NCBI GenBank assembly: GCA_964036295.1
Contig: OZ038463.1
Location: 2,604,001-2,668,000, forward strand
Direction of reading: 5' to 3'
DNA: 64,000 bases
DNA from: Plumapathes pennacea
Lineage: Eukaryota > Cnidaria > Anthozoa > Antipatharia > Myriopathidae
Part shown: positions 12,079 to 23,673 of the stretch, one piece after another
Position numbering within the stretch: the stretch's first letter is position 1
Layout of the letters: every line of letters starts with the position of its first letter
Position numbers and translations under genes: made by a program
The notes under the pieces: model-generated
The model's database searches: none
What the model saw: only the letters and a program-made list of their open reading frames with translations
Told to the model about the DNA's origin: nothing

Positions 12079-15000
12079 TGGCTCATTGATCGGCATCCTG
12101 ATCAACACCTCGTCCAATAATTGCAGTGCTCGGTGTAGATGAATTTCAATCCAACATGGTGTCTCTTTTATACTCTTGCGCGGGTAGTCTGGTCCCCAAC
12201 CTTTGACGAAACTCAATCTCAAGATGCAGAGCCGGCGCAAGTCATCGACACCAACACTTCCCGTCATGCCAGGGAGCAGTGCACCAGGCCCCACTCCACT
12301 TGCTACGGCTGCAGCCTGGGCAGCAGCATGAGCTTGAGCAGCATGGGCCTGGTGCTTAACCTGCCTGTAGCACTGTCGTAAATCAAACACCTTGATGTAT
12401 GCGCTGGGGTAAATTTTGTGCACTGCGTCTCCTGGGCAACGGCCGGCCTCGCGATCAAGGTAATAGCTTTGCACAAAGACACTGTGTTCACTGAGGCAAC
12501 GCACCCAGACATCACCCTCACCTCGCAAATCCAAACTTACACCACGACCTGATGAGTAAATGACAAATCTCAACATCTGACCAGACAATCTGCTCTTACC
12601 CTACACCTCCAGGGACAGCAAAGTTGTCAGCTGGTCGTTCAACCAAGAATTTTCAAAAACTATGTACTCCACAAGAAGCATCAATGGCACTTTCTTTATA
12701 GAAAAATCAATGTTTTGAAGATATAGATTAATTCTTTGAAAGTAGGATTGTGAGTAGCTTTATCCAACTAAGAATCAACTTTTGGTTTGCAATAATTGCA
12801 AGAACTGTTGCTTGTAAAGTCAATGCACTACAAATGAAGTGGCATAGGAAGGACTTCTTGCACAACTGCCTTGCAATGGTGACAGCACATACTGTAGGCT
12901 ATAATCCTGGGCCCAGTTGTTCAAGCCTGATCAAGCTCATCCAAATTTTTTCCTTTGTCCTGCTGGCCAACAAACTGCATGATTTTGTTCAAAGACCAAC
13001 TAAAAAGCTTCTTTTAGCTCAAAGCTCATCAAGTATGCTGAGTTCTGAGTGAAACCTTCCTGTTTTCAGGCTTAAAAATGACAAAATGTTTGCTGCTAAT
13101 CCAGGATTATCCTAATCATCCTTTGAACAGCCGGGCTCAGCAATGAATCCTTTCGCTCCCAAGAGTGATCAAGTTCAATTTTCTCCTTCAGTTTTGGCAG
13201 CACAAATATATCATACAGTAAGGAGAACTTGGCTTTTGATACCTTGCTCAGATGATAGCTGATTAAACTATCAATTCTCACTACATCACTCATACATTTT
13301 CCTCATAAAAGGTTGGGAGAATCTACATTTTGAACTTGGGAATAAAAGGGTTAAAGAAGAGACGGTCACAAGCGAGCGAGTCTGACTGAAAACCCATCTT
13401 ACCAATGTGCAGTCGTGCCTTCTCACTGCCTTCAGTTCTGTGCACATTGGAGAGTTGGCCAAGACAGAATCGACTGCCTCCAGATGGATCAACATAACCA
13501 TCAATTGTGACTGAAGGACATGCTGACGTCACTTTGAAAATCTCACCCACTTGTTGGTCCAGCTCAAAGTATTCCACAGAACACCAGTGTTCAGGGGCTG
13601 GGAAAAATTACAACACTAAATTAAAGTGCAGTTCAAATAATACCAGTACTTATATTTAAAACCATATAAAATAATGTAAAACTTAATCATTTAATGATGC
13701 ACATGTGATGTGAGAGTGATGATGATGTGTCATTGATGACTTGCTCAAGTGATGACATGTGTCAGTGATGTTGTGTTTGATGACACATGAATGATAGAGC
13801 CAATTTCGGATGACTGTCGAAAACCAAAACCAAAGTAATCACACAGGCCAATCACAGAGACTAAGAGAAAACAGTTCAGCCAATTGGAAGCCAAAGTAAT
13901 TCGCGTTTGGTTTTACTTTCCAATCAGCAGCTGAGCATGCTGACAAACTCGTGTGGACCAATCCGAAAGCGAAGCAAACGCAAACCAAAGCAATCACACA
14001 ATTACTTTCGACAGTCATCGGAAAACCGCTCTAATGTGAGGGTGATTGCTCAAGTGATGACATGTGTTAATGATGACTTGTTTAAGTGTTGACATGTAGG
14101 AGTGATGACTTTTGTTGTGTGAGTTGTAAACTGTGTAAATGATGTGTGTGGTGATAAGAGATGGTACTTGTGTAAGTATTGTGCCTTTATCACAGACGAA
14201 GTAATATTGTGGAAGGAGGAGAAAAGGTGGTACTCACGTGGATGCTGTGAAACCGGCCCAATGTCCTCACTCTCTGTAGACGTTTGAGGATCTTGGCTCC
14301 CTTCAAAAATAAAACAAAATAAAGACATGAAATTGGAATTTGCTATGAACAGTATTGTACTACTTTAAACACGGAATACCATCAATATTAGTATATACCA
14401 TGCAAGTGAATATTGCTTTTCACATGCTCTGATTGGCTCCTCAATCTCGGAATATCAAGTACTATTCACCTCCCGGCGGCTTCCGGTAAAACAAAATGGT
14501 ACACGAACCCAATTTTTGCCCACTTTCGTCGGAAATAAAATAGCTATTTGGGAGTTGGCTATTAAACTTGTGTGGTATATACTAAAACAATTATTTGCCT
14601 CAGTGTCGGTAAATAGTGGTGGATATTCACCGCTATTCACCTCCACTTCGGCAAATAATTGTTAACTATTTGAGCATGGGTGATTATTAAAAATATGCTT
14701 ATTTCAAAGTTCATGTTCAAGGGTGGGCACATATTTTGAACATGGGCACTTATTTGAGGAAACATGGTAAGCTTATATTGCAAGCTTGTATTGTGTGGGT
14801 TTCATGTGGATATTCCTGTCTGAGATATTATGACAGTTATACTCACAGTAACCAGGAGGGGGTGTAGGAGTGAATGTCGCTGATCCAGGGCCATTCCACC
14901 CAGGAGGACCCCCTGCTAAAAAAAAAAAAAAAAAAAAAAACAAGAAATTGAAAGGGTACACTTCTTGATAAATACCAAAGCTTGAAAGTTATCCCAAATA

Positions 15001-17138
15001 AAAACTTAAGAAACTGTCTATTTTTCTTTTTTCAGTGTATATGTGCATGCTCCGGGCTCTTGGATGGGGGAGGGGGGGGGGGGGGGGGGGGTGGGGTGGG
15101 GAGAGGGTGGCATTGACAAAGTTTGAGGGAGATAAATGGAGGGTAGACTGACCAACCTGGAAAATGGTGGGCTGTTTGCACAACTTGTTGCCTGAAGTCT
15201 GGCTCTGACTGAGACCCACTGTTAAAACTGGTCTCTACAAAAGCAAACATAAGCAACAGTGATTATTCCAACAAGCTGCCACCAGGTGTTGTGTTATATT
15301 GGCCATTTTAGAATAATTCTGTCACAAGAAAGAGCACATCCAAATTTGTGGGTATTCCAGGTTTCAGCAAATTCATGTTCTGTCGCAAAAAAAAAATAAT
15401 ATTGACTGTATATGCTCTATTGCAATCAACTACCAGCTATAATATTTATTCTTATTGCATGCACTTGACCGTATCTTGGATATGTGGACCTTTGTTGGCT
15501 ACCATCCCTCCATACAAAATGGACAAGTTCAGCCTAAGGGGCCAAGGACCTCCTCATTGATGCACGCCACATCTTAAGACCAAAAATTATTATTCACATG
15601 AATCAACTTCAGTGTCTGCACCAGGTGAACAGCAGAGCCTCAAATTCAACTGATTACATGTAAAATTAATTTAATTACTATACTTTTCAAGACAATGTCT
15701 GCATTTCTTTGCGTACTTAAATAGTTACAGTGAATTTATCTTGTTGCAAGCATAATTTATGGAAATAATTATGTTTGAGCACGAGCTCTAATGAAACCAT
15801 GCCATTTCTATAATCAAGAAACAAAACAACAACAATTTTAGTTATTAACATGGCAAGAATATTACTTCAACCTGTTCTGTCCCCAAGAGCTCACAGAAAC
15901 ATAAATAACAATTGATCCTTTAATTTAGTGCTGAATTAAACATGAGAAGATCCACAACCGGCCGTCATCAGCTCAAACCATTCCCATATCTAGTGTGGCC
16001 AATTACCACTTGACTCCTTTTCCCCTTTATGATGACTTACTCCATTCACATTGTCTGAGCAAATAATAAATTTAAAAAACAAGCACAGAAAAACAAAGAA
16101 AGAAAAGAATTTCAACCTCTTTGTGGTGTCGTGACTTGTGTTTGTCTGGTAGAATTACTTATGTTAATAATTGCACGAAATGTTAAGAGTATAAAGAAAA
16201 CACCATGACAGCGACTAAGATGACTAAAAACAGAAAGAATGGAACATAAAAGCTTCAGACTGTGTGACTAGCGTGAGGCGAACACACAAAGCCCATGATT
16301 CATGGAGCATTGCCCCCACGTGTTTTGATTAGAGACAGTTTGTCTAGCTCTTCATAAAAGCTCTGAATACGTGTATTGTGAAGTACAGGTCGCCACTTCT
16401 ACATCCAACTGCCAACCAAACGTGCTTTGACGAGCGCGTAAAACAATTCGGCACTCTTTTACTACAGTAAGTAATACACTAGACAGAGCAGAAATCATTG
16501 CCACAAGATGCACGAGGGCAGTTCAATAAACTCGGAACGATCTGATATTGAACAATATATCAAACTTACCCGGGTTTCTGGACAATGCCAAGCCGGTAAT
16601 GTCTGTAGAAAAAATAGACGAATAAAACGGTTTAGTCTTACTCATCAACGATCTGATATGTACAATTGAAGAGAGTGTTTTGGTCACAAGACACGAGGCA
16701 ATTTCCACACGTATAAAATTACACAAAATGCCTACCCGGAGATACAACCCTCTCGTAATGATAGGGATTCACGCAAACACTGTCACATTTCAGGTCGAAC
16801 GCAAACTGGCAGTACTTGACGTGCTTCAGTTCATTCTTGTGAAGATCTGGCCATCGCCAAATGCGAGCATAGATCACGTGTGGGAAGCCTTTTCTGCCAG
16901 CGACTTGAAGTCTGCCATCCAGAGTGCGTTGTATGGTAACACATTTTGAAGGATGTGTTCCACCAGATGTTATGGCTGTGATGAGTGAATCTAACTCATC
17001 TCTCTTCTCCTTGAGTTTCTTCACGAGTGACTCAATTGCTCTCTTCGCAAAGGCTTCCGACTCTCCGCCTTGTCGGTGACACATTAAACTATGTACGATG
17101 CTCAAACAAGCATCCGAACTGTTCGGCGGGCTAGCCAT
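12061..17138 (-). CDS. SMAD4: SMAD4, common-mediator Smad
   Basis: Seven minus-strand coding exons, 17138-16736, 16602-16570, 15234-15157, 14915-14847, 14300-14238, 13597-13403 and 12548-12061, join in phase to 442 residues. It is the shared partner of receptor Smads in TGF-beta and BMP signalling and binds DNA in the nucleus. The MH1 domain (about residues 10-135) has the zinc ligands in [15 protein letters not shown] and [11 protein letters not shown] and the DNA-contact hairpin [16 protein letters not shown]. The MH2 domain starts at [17 protein letters not shown]. It holds [18 protein letters not shown], the alanine-rich helix insert typical of SMAD4 ([15 protein letters not shown]) and [20 protein letters not shown]. 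No C-terminal SSxS is present, as expected for a co-Smad. The linker is shorter than in vertebrates (human protein about 552 residues). The 14915 acceptor could instead be 14912, which removes one codon. Confidence 0.97.
13146..13353. mobile_element. piggyBac-like MITE, copy 2 (SMAD4 intron)
   Basis: A diverged, reverse-oriented relative of the element at 6646-6855. Ends are AATCCTTTCGCTCCC and GGGAATAAAAGGGTTAA, and it shares AGTTCTCC and AAACTATCAATTCTCAC-type inner sequence. It lies in the intron before the last SMAD4 coding exon. Confidence 0.7.
13690..14170. repeat. Imperfect TGATGAC repeats in a SMAD4 intron
   Basis: Degenerate direct repeats of the type GATGACTTGCTCAAGTGATG and GACATGTGTCAGTGATG occupy 13690-13795 and resume at 14033-14170. 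A separate inverted-repeat element at 13796-14032 interrupts them. Confidence 0.65.
13796..14032. mobile_element. MITE with AGAGCGGTTTTCGGATGACT-type ends, copy 1
   Basis: The left end AGAGCCAATTTCGGATGACT and right end AGTCATCGGAAAACCGCTCT are inverted repeats, with CCAAAGTAAT motifs inside. Related copies occur at 30124-30403 and, truncated, at 53381-53495. It sits inside the TGATGAC repeats of a SMAD4 intron. Confidence 0.78.
14389..14664 (-). repeat. Interspersed element A, copy 2
   Basis: A reverse-oriented copy of the element at 2029-2338. It shares the TAGTATATACCA end, CTCCTCAATCTCGGAATATC, the CCCGGCGGCTTCCGG core and the CAAATAATTGTTAAC end. It is somewhat diverged and shorter, and lies in a SMAD4 intron. 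Confidence 0.8.
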
Positions 17139-17268
17139 TGGCACTGCGTCTCCAATAAGGGGTGATGTATTGAAGAGGCTGGGTGACGCAATGGTCCTAG
17201 CCGGTTGATGCCACAGTTCAGTCGCCAGATCGAACTGTTTAAAGTACGACAACAAGAGTTTCTCCCAT

Positions 17269-17291
17269 ACACACACACACACACACACACC
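17269..17291. repeat. (AC)n microsatellite upstream of SMAD4
   Basis: About eleven AC dinucleotides, 130 bp upstream of the SMAD4 ATG and probably within its 5' UTR or promoter. Read on the minus strand it could be translated as Cys-Val repeats, but the conserved protein starts downstream of it. Confidence 0.9.
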
Positions 17292-18078
17292 ACACCGCCA
17301 ACTGCCGGCTCACTAGACATGTGCCCAGCGGTCAGCAACCACACAACATGCGTAATGGCTGCAACGGCCCACCCAACTCGTATTGAAATTGCCCGATCAG
17401 CGAAGTCCCGCTTGGCGCTAGTTTCTGATATTTTTCTCTTAAATAAACAAAATGTAGTCTAAAAAATGCTGATAACTTCTTTAGCGCTAAGGTACCAAAA
17501 CCTGAAAAACAAAAAACTGGCAAACTGCCCCCCCCCCCCCCCCCCCCCGTGTTGTTCCTCGGCTCTGAAGCGGGACTATTCCCTTTTAAAACTCAAACAT
17601 TACCCCACCTCTCCTACCCCAGCCCATCCCACCAAAGGTCCACACCATTTGAAAGTGTGGCCCCAGACCCGACCCAGACAAAACTTTTTTTGGAACAATA
17701 ATTTTTGTTATTGGCATATCTCTGAATCGTTTTCAGCATTTTAGTCCAAATAAATAGGGTAGCGATTTCAAATAGCATCAGTTTTTCTATACCCTTGTTA
17801 TTACACCTGAAGAACAAAGACACCTCACCGGGGTACCCCTGAAACTCTTGTGTGACAGGACAAACTCAGTTTGATGTACCAGCTGCAAACATTTTAAATT
17901 TGGAGAATTTTATTTCAAGTCATTTTGCAGTCCTCATTGGTAAAGCTTTACAACAGAATATTTGTCAAGAACTAAGTTACAAAAAATTTCAGTAATTTAT
18001 ATCATTATCCAACTAAAGTGCAACATCACATAGTAACAAGCAAATAACCCCTTAGTAACATGTAAAATATATAAACAA

Positions 18079-18253
18079 TAAACTACTTTTGGCGAGGAAA
18101 CATGCACGGATAATTGTCCGAGGATATTATCTGTTCCGACAAGCGAACAGTTGAGCGAGAGCGAAGCTCGAGGGCAACTGTGAGCTTCTAGGAACAAATA
18201 ATGTCCAAGGACAATTATTATCCGTGCATATTTCCGAAGCCAAAAGTAGTTTG
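18079..18253. mobile_element. Foldback/MITE-like element
   Basis: The left arm AAACTACTTTTGGCGAGGAA with CATGCACGGATAATTGTCC is matched by the right arm GGACAATTATTATCCGTGCA and GCCAAAAGTAGTTT. The centre is GAGCGAGAGCGAAGCTCG. Non-coding. Confidence 0.75.
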
Positions 18254-19011
18254 TCTTTATTATCCTTCAAATATTTCCTCTCGCAGCGCAAATAATGGCA
18301 TGGGGACTGTGAAGCTTTTTGGCGCTTTCTGGAACTGCTTTTTCGACCAATAAATTGATGTCCTCCTCGGTAGTCATCTTGTAATGGGTTTTTGTGATTA
18401 ATATAAAAAATTGTGTTTGGATATTGTCAATAAACAGCGTTTGTTCGCCAGGCGGGGGTTATTCGGTCATGTGTCACGATTCCACCAATCACGTGCGGGA
18501 GGAAATATTTGATGGGTCATAAAGAGCCATATTGTATATTGCTAATGGAAAACAAAAAAATCACAGTAGTTGCACATTACTAACTGAGGGAGTTAGAAAT
18601 AAAGCATAATTTTTTACACATTGATCACACAGTACTCCTGAATATTTAAATACTCATCATTTGTGTTTTGGCCTGCACAACTCTGAACAAAAAATATATA
18701 GCCATAATACATGCTTTAGTGTCTAATATATCAATAACAACGGATGTGTGTATAAGGTAAGTAACTACAGTAATGAATTATTACACTGGCAGTATGACAG
18801 ACATGACCTCATCCGGTGGTTTTGTTCATTGTTATGACAGCATGAGCTCATTTTTCATTTTTGTTTCAACGATAAGCAATATGCCAAGGAAGGCAGACAA
18901 AGTTATGGTAGCCATGTTATGATAGGTATGTGTGTCAATTTTTGGTCATTTCCCACAAGAGGCACAGGAACTTTGCCCACACTATGAGTAACAGTTAAAT
19001 AGCCAACACCA

Positions 19012-20910
19012 CTATGTTCCTGCAGCATCTGTAGAGGATCCTGAAATTAGATTGACAGGAGAATAATCATTTTAATGTGACTAAAGACCTGGTCCAATTC
19101 ACCACCCTCACAGAGTGTAAGAGCTAACAGTGACTGCAGTACTAGAGCAACCAAAATATTTGGTCGAGCAGGTAAATTCAGGTACAGGCGACCAGATTTT
19201 ATGAAACATCCAGTATTGCTTAAGCTCAATCTACAGTCCGACCTAAAACCTAAGGGTGCGTTCAATTGGGTCTATTCTGGAAAAGGAATAGTTATACTGA
19301 TTGATAAAATATCTTGCTTTGGAGCTGAATTTTGTCAATATGTATTGGGAGCTGTTTGAAATGTCAGCGTGAAGGTTTTGAAAACAATCCCCCCCCCCCT
19401 CCCCCCCACCTCAAAAAAAAAAAAAAAAAAAATTCCCCAAGAACAAGAAAAACTTTAGATCATTTGAGCTATTCCTATTCTGAAATAATGGTCAATTGAA
19501 TGCACCCTAAATGACGAGCACTGGACTTTGTGTGTGCTAGGGAGGATGAGAAGTGAGATCATGAACTGTGAAGACAAACCTTTTCCATCACAGGCTACAA
19601 CTTTAACTTTGTCCACCTTCACTATCTCTCCAACTTCTCTGAATTCAACAGTGTCCAGTACAAATGTCCAAACATTGTCACAGAATCGATATGTATTCAG
19701 GTGTCCCTTCAGAAACAAGAAAAACTTGACTTGTTATAAATTCACCATACATGTTATAAATCAGAGTCTGTACCTCATCATTTTAATTTCTATAAACGCT
19801 GTAAACATTTTGTGATATCCACATATATCCCTTGCATTAGAGTTCAGAGACTAAATGTATGTCATTGCTTCAGAGAGTACAGTAGAACCCTGCTATCTTG
19901 AACTTGGTTATCTCGAACTCCCTGTTATCTCAAACAGAATCCAACTTCCCTTGCAAATGAACTTGGTAGAATTCCACTATCTCAATCCCCTGCTATCTCA
20001 AAGTATTACTCACTTCCTTGAGAGTTCTACCATACAGATTCATACAGTACAACCCCACTAAGGTAACATCCTCCGAGTTATTACCCCTAACCTTGATCTG
20101 TTAAATGCAACTTATGTGCTTACTTACCTTGAAGTTGACCTTATTCTTGACCTTGTTAGACAAAGCATGATTTATTGCCTTGTCAAACTGTAACAACACC
20201 TGTAGAGCTAACTGTGGGCTAATCTGTTGAGACTGATGTGAATAAGAACATATTCAGTAATGAACTATGGTATGCATGACAAGAAAAATAATATCTGCAT
20301 TGCATTTGCTATACCCCACATTTTTAAAGGCCCCCTTGAAAATGGTATGGTATGAAAGTGGCATAGGGAGCTAGACCACCCTAATGAAAACAAAGCATTA
20401 TGGAATGTGGTACGATTTTCACTATATTATAGTTAAGGGTAGCTTGCTTTTCACCACACTTTTTAATTTGTAGCAGTCATTTCACAGTTTGCTTATCCCA
20501 ACATATGATGAATACCGTCTACAGCTTCAGTGGTTTCCTCTATATAAATTTTTATACACATGAAACACTTACAAGAGCTTGTTAATAATATTAAAATGCT
20601 CTTGTAAGTGTTTCACGCGTTTGTATGTGTTTCCCGTCTCTTTATACAAGATCAGTCTGTCACTGTCACTTTTTGCGATGAATGTTCGAAATATACAAAA
20701 CAACAGTGCACACAAGTCTGTGTGCCATGTTTCCCGCTTTGAATTCTAGCACAACAAAGACCAGATACTTTTTTCAACTGAAAAAGTACGCAATTCGACC
20801 TTTAAAACCACACGCAGGAAGGAAACGTTTCTCTTCACCTGTATCAACTCATCAAGGCTCTCCTGTAAACTGTTACCCAACGTTGTGTTTCGATATAACT
20901 GGTAACTCAT
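19012..20910 (-). CDS. GTF2A2: TFIIA gamma (small) subunit
   Basis: Four minus-strand exons, 20910-20839, 20232-20128, 19706-19580 and 19040-19012, join in phase to 110 residues. Vertebrate GTF2A2 has 109. The protein is the 12-kDa subunit of the general transcription factor TFIIA, which stabilises TBP on the TATA box in the nucleus. It begins [20 protein letters not shown] (helical N-terminus), continues [20 protein letters not shown], and ends in the beta-barrel part with [15 protein letters not shown] and VEFREV, then [13 protein letters not shown]. The last coding exon is only 29 nt (GSSTDAAGT); it fits phase and acceptor but is less conserved. An in-frame upstream ATG at 21006 would add 32 residues. 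Confidence 0.96.
19877..20095. mobile_element. pogo/Tigger-like transposon terminus
   Basis: The sequence starts TACAGTAGAACCCTGCTATC and continues with repeated blocks of TTATCTCGAACTCCC and CTATCTCAAAG type. It ends with a related ACAGTACAACCCCACTAAGG motif. This architecture is typical of pogo/Tigger DNA transposon ends (family knowledge). It lies in the intron between GTF2A2 coding exons 2 and 3. No transposase remains. Confidence 0.6.
20561..20615. repeat. Hairpin in GTF2A2 intron 1
   Basis: TGAAACACTTACAAGAGC is followed 18 bases later by its exact reverse complement GCTCTTGTAAGTGTTTCA. Weaker pairing (TATACACA and TGTATGTG) extends outwards. Confidence 0.8.
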
Positions 20911-21060
20911 CTCTTCAGGCTGATCGCTCCCGTTTATATAGCACGCAAGCTTCGGCGCATTTCCTTTTTTGGGGCCAGGTGACGACGCCATCTTAGTTTC
21001 TTCCATATTTGGAAGTCACGTGACCAAACTTATACTCATTCTCCCAGCACCAAACCGCGC
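20911..21060 (-). promoter_or_regulatory. Putative GTF2A2 promoter/5' UTR with YY1-like site
   Basis: On the minus strand, the motif AAGATGGCGTC occurs at about 20984-20994, upstream of the start codon. It resembles the YY1 site often found just downstream of transcription starts of housekeeping genes. A CACGTGAC E-box-like motif lies at about 21015-21023. Inferred from motif and position only. Confidence 0.35.
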
Positions 21061-21755
21061 GCGTCGTTTGGACGGAAGGAATGCGCCTCCGGGTTAGTTA
21101 TCTAAAGCAATGAAATGAAATGAAATGAAATAAGTCTAAATTCCCCCTCAATAATTCGTCTCTTGTACAAATTGGGCCATAATTGGGGTTACTGGCCAAC
21201 TATAAAATGGCTCATGAATGAATAGGGTGTATTCTGCAGCAATGACAATGTATTGTGTGGCCTCCGCGCGATCCATCTGCCTACAAGTCATGTGTAATAT
21301 TCATAAGACCAGGATTCTTCTGTTTTGTTATTTACCTTTATTATGCATGAGTAACAGTTGGTTCATAGAAACTATAACTCTATTGCTGGAGTATGGAAGA
21401 GGGAAAGGAGGGACAGCAAGTCTTGTTATGATAGGCCATTGAAGGTCCAAAGCCCTGTGTTGGCATTCAGTGTCACTAACAAAAACAAGCACAGTCTCAG
21501 GAACAATATATGGCAGCATATGAATGATTGCCATCAGATTTGGCCCCAGATAAGGTCAATCACAGCTTTTCTGATTTTTACCTTTTCCATACCTGGATCA
21601 TTCTCAGGAACTTACTGTATGAATTACACTAAGTGAACACATTTCCAGTTTCCATATTCTGCCAGAGAATGTAAAGCTGTTCATTTTGAGATATCTCTCA
21701 AAAGTGGTAACAGGAATCATGTATATTTACAATATAGAATAACATGCAACAGTGT

Positions 21756-23673
21756 TCATCTTGTTTCTTCCACTCCAGTTTTACTGTCTGTAAAAAATGC
21801 ATGTGTTGCAAAAGATCTATTTTCTGGCTTTTCTAACAGTTCTTGTGCATTTTTTATGTCTTGGTGAATGTCTTCTATGAGGGCATCTATTGGAGGAAAA
21901 CAAACAAACAAACAAAAAAAGATGTGTATAATTGCCAAAAAATGCTACATAACATATACTAGAAGAGTACAGCTGTGCTATTACAACTCTCTGAAGTGGG
22001 GTTGTGTTAGTGTCAGCAGTACTTTTAATTCAATAAAGAATGTTTCATCTATAATTTATTAAATGGCTACATTTATATGCAGTGGTTGGACTGGCTTCTT
22101 AGCCATATATTTCATAAAAACTGGCAAAGGTTTTGTGGTATGTAGCAAATAAATTATTTTCAAAACCACATATTTCTTCTTTTTAGTCTGTATGGAGGAA
22201 TATTCTAGCCTCTCTTCTGGTCAGATCTCAGAAAAGACCATGGTCTATATACAAAGACCTTGGGCAAAATATTCCTCCATACAGATCTCCCATTCAGTTT
22301 AAAGACCAAACTATTGTACATATCTGGTGCAAGTGTACACACTATGTCAGTCAATGCATTGAACTATGGTTATTTGGAACTAAACATTGTGCAAATGAAA
22401 CAAATTTCAAACTAAGATAAACCAAGTCTATTGTCTTTTTTTTTTTGTTTTTTTTTTTTGTCAACTGAACTTACCTACTGATGGATAATTTTTTTCTGGT
22501 CTGAGGTACCCCAGCACAACTGTGCTCAATTCTTCACCATAGAAATCTTCATCAAATGTGTGAATAATGTGAGTTTCCTATTAAATAGATCAAAAATGGT
22601 TAATTTACCAATTTTTTATTATATTTTTTCTCTTACTTATGTTTACTTCAGACTTTTACCACAGAAAGTTTTGCTGAAACTCGACCAGTAATTTTGCAAC
22701 AAAAAAATAAAAAAATAAAAAACAGAACACAAGCAAAAGCCATAATTTGCATGACAGCCTTTATCATTTGCATTTTCCAGTACAATAGATATTGGAAAAG
22801 AACCCTCATGTTGTTTCATGAAGTGGAACAAAGAGATTGATCCAAAGCTACATGCATACTTACCATGGACTTCTTCTGATTTTTGTAAAAAGGATTCCAG
22901 CCAACGCTCATGACCATCTTATATACTGGTCCCCGATTAATGCTGGCCCAGCCGTAATAGATTCCTGTATCAAATGCTGCCGGGAGACCGTCCACAACAT
23001 CTTGTGGATAGTTTGCTGTCGATAAAGAAGATATAACGCAACTAGTTTTGTTACACTACCCTCGACATTTTAGCCACAGCCGGCAGACCCTATTAGATCT
23101 ACTTTGATCGAGGGAGCAGCGATACAAAGCGTTCGGATGGTTTCTTTGGAATTAGTAGCGATTTTTTGGTCAGCCCACTTCGCTCAGTTCCTATGCACCT
23201 GTTGGTATCCCTAGCTCTTTGCTTCCTCTCCCAAAGCCTTTCACGACTTCTCCACGCGAGTAAATCGGCAAACACTCCATGAAACACGTGTTTTTTTCGA
23301 AAAGCTAAAACCGCACACCCAAACGAACGCGTGCTCATAATCGAAAATTACGCAATCCGTACCGCCCAACAAATCCTCTTTATTGTGATATTTGCAAGAG
23401 TTTGACTGTTTATGATCGAGACACTGCTGCATAAGGCGGGGTTTCCTCGCTTGCTGCGCTGGTCTCAGATCCATGGAGATTGAAGGTCGGCTATTTCGCA
23501 ACAAGTCGGTACAGTTTGTTTGTACGCAAAACAACACAGAGCAACTCACCCGTGGGTATGCCCAGCTCCTTGCCTCCACGTTTAGCTCCTGACACGACTG
23601 GTGATCGAAGAAACAAAGGAAGAAAAGACAAAATACCGCCACTCGCCCTCCCTCCAAAATTCTTGATGGTCAT
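21756..23673 (-). CDS. RFK: Riboflavin kinase
   Basis: Four minus-strand exons, 23673-23550, 23015-22864, 22577-22475 and 21886-21756, join in phase to 169 residues, against about 155 in the human enzyme. The enzyme transfers phosphate from ATP to riboflavin to make FMN, the first step of flavin cofactor synthesis. Visible family motifs are GKELGIPTAN (the GxPTAN metal/nucleotide motif, split by intron 1), DTGIYYGWASI, MSVGWNPFYKNQKKSMETHI with the conserved catalytic-type Glu, and HTFDEDFYGEEL, then VVLGYLRPEKNYPS. The start chosen gives about 15 extra N-terminal residues before the LPLFLRSPVV segment, which aligns with the usual LPYFCRGQVV. The C-terminal helix DALIEDIHQDIKNAQELLEK ends the conserved part. 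It is head-to-head with TDRKH. Confidence 0.95.
22187..22285. repeat. Short inverted repeat in an RFK intron
   Basis: TCTGTATGGAGGAATATTC at the left is mirrored by ATATTCCTCCATACAGA at the right. Inner parts also pair (TCAGAAAAGACCATGGTC region). It is about 100 bp and non-coding, probably a small MITE. Confidence 0.7.

Larger units (their letters stand above)
17139..19011. other. SMAD4 upstream region and gap to GTF2A2
   Basis: Contains the SMAD4 5' flank with an (AC)n run at 17269-17291 just upstream of the start codon, a C homopolymer near 17527-17548, and an inverted-repeat element at 18079-18253. The rest shows no gene. Confidence 0.6.

Noticed and set aside
12589-12600. An alternative SMAD4 exon start at the CTGCTCTTACC acceptor (12589)
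   Set aside because: The acceptor at 12549-12550 restores [10 protein letters not shown] in phase with the preceding exon and matches the conserved SMAD4 protein; the upstream one would insert non-homologous residues.
17205-17462. Plus-strand frame opposite the SMAD4 start
   Set aside because: Antisense to the SMAD4 first exon and includes the (AC)n repeat; not a gene.
19455-19579. Read-through of GTF2A2 exon 3 to a downstream stop
   Set aside because: A GTTTGT donor after CDGKG and a 29-nt exon at 19040-19012 give a protein of the expected length; the read-through tail has no similarity to the family.
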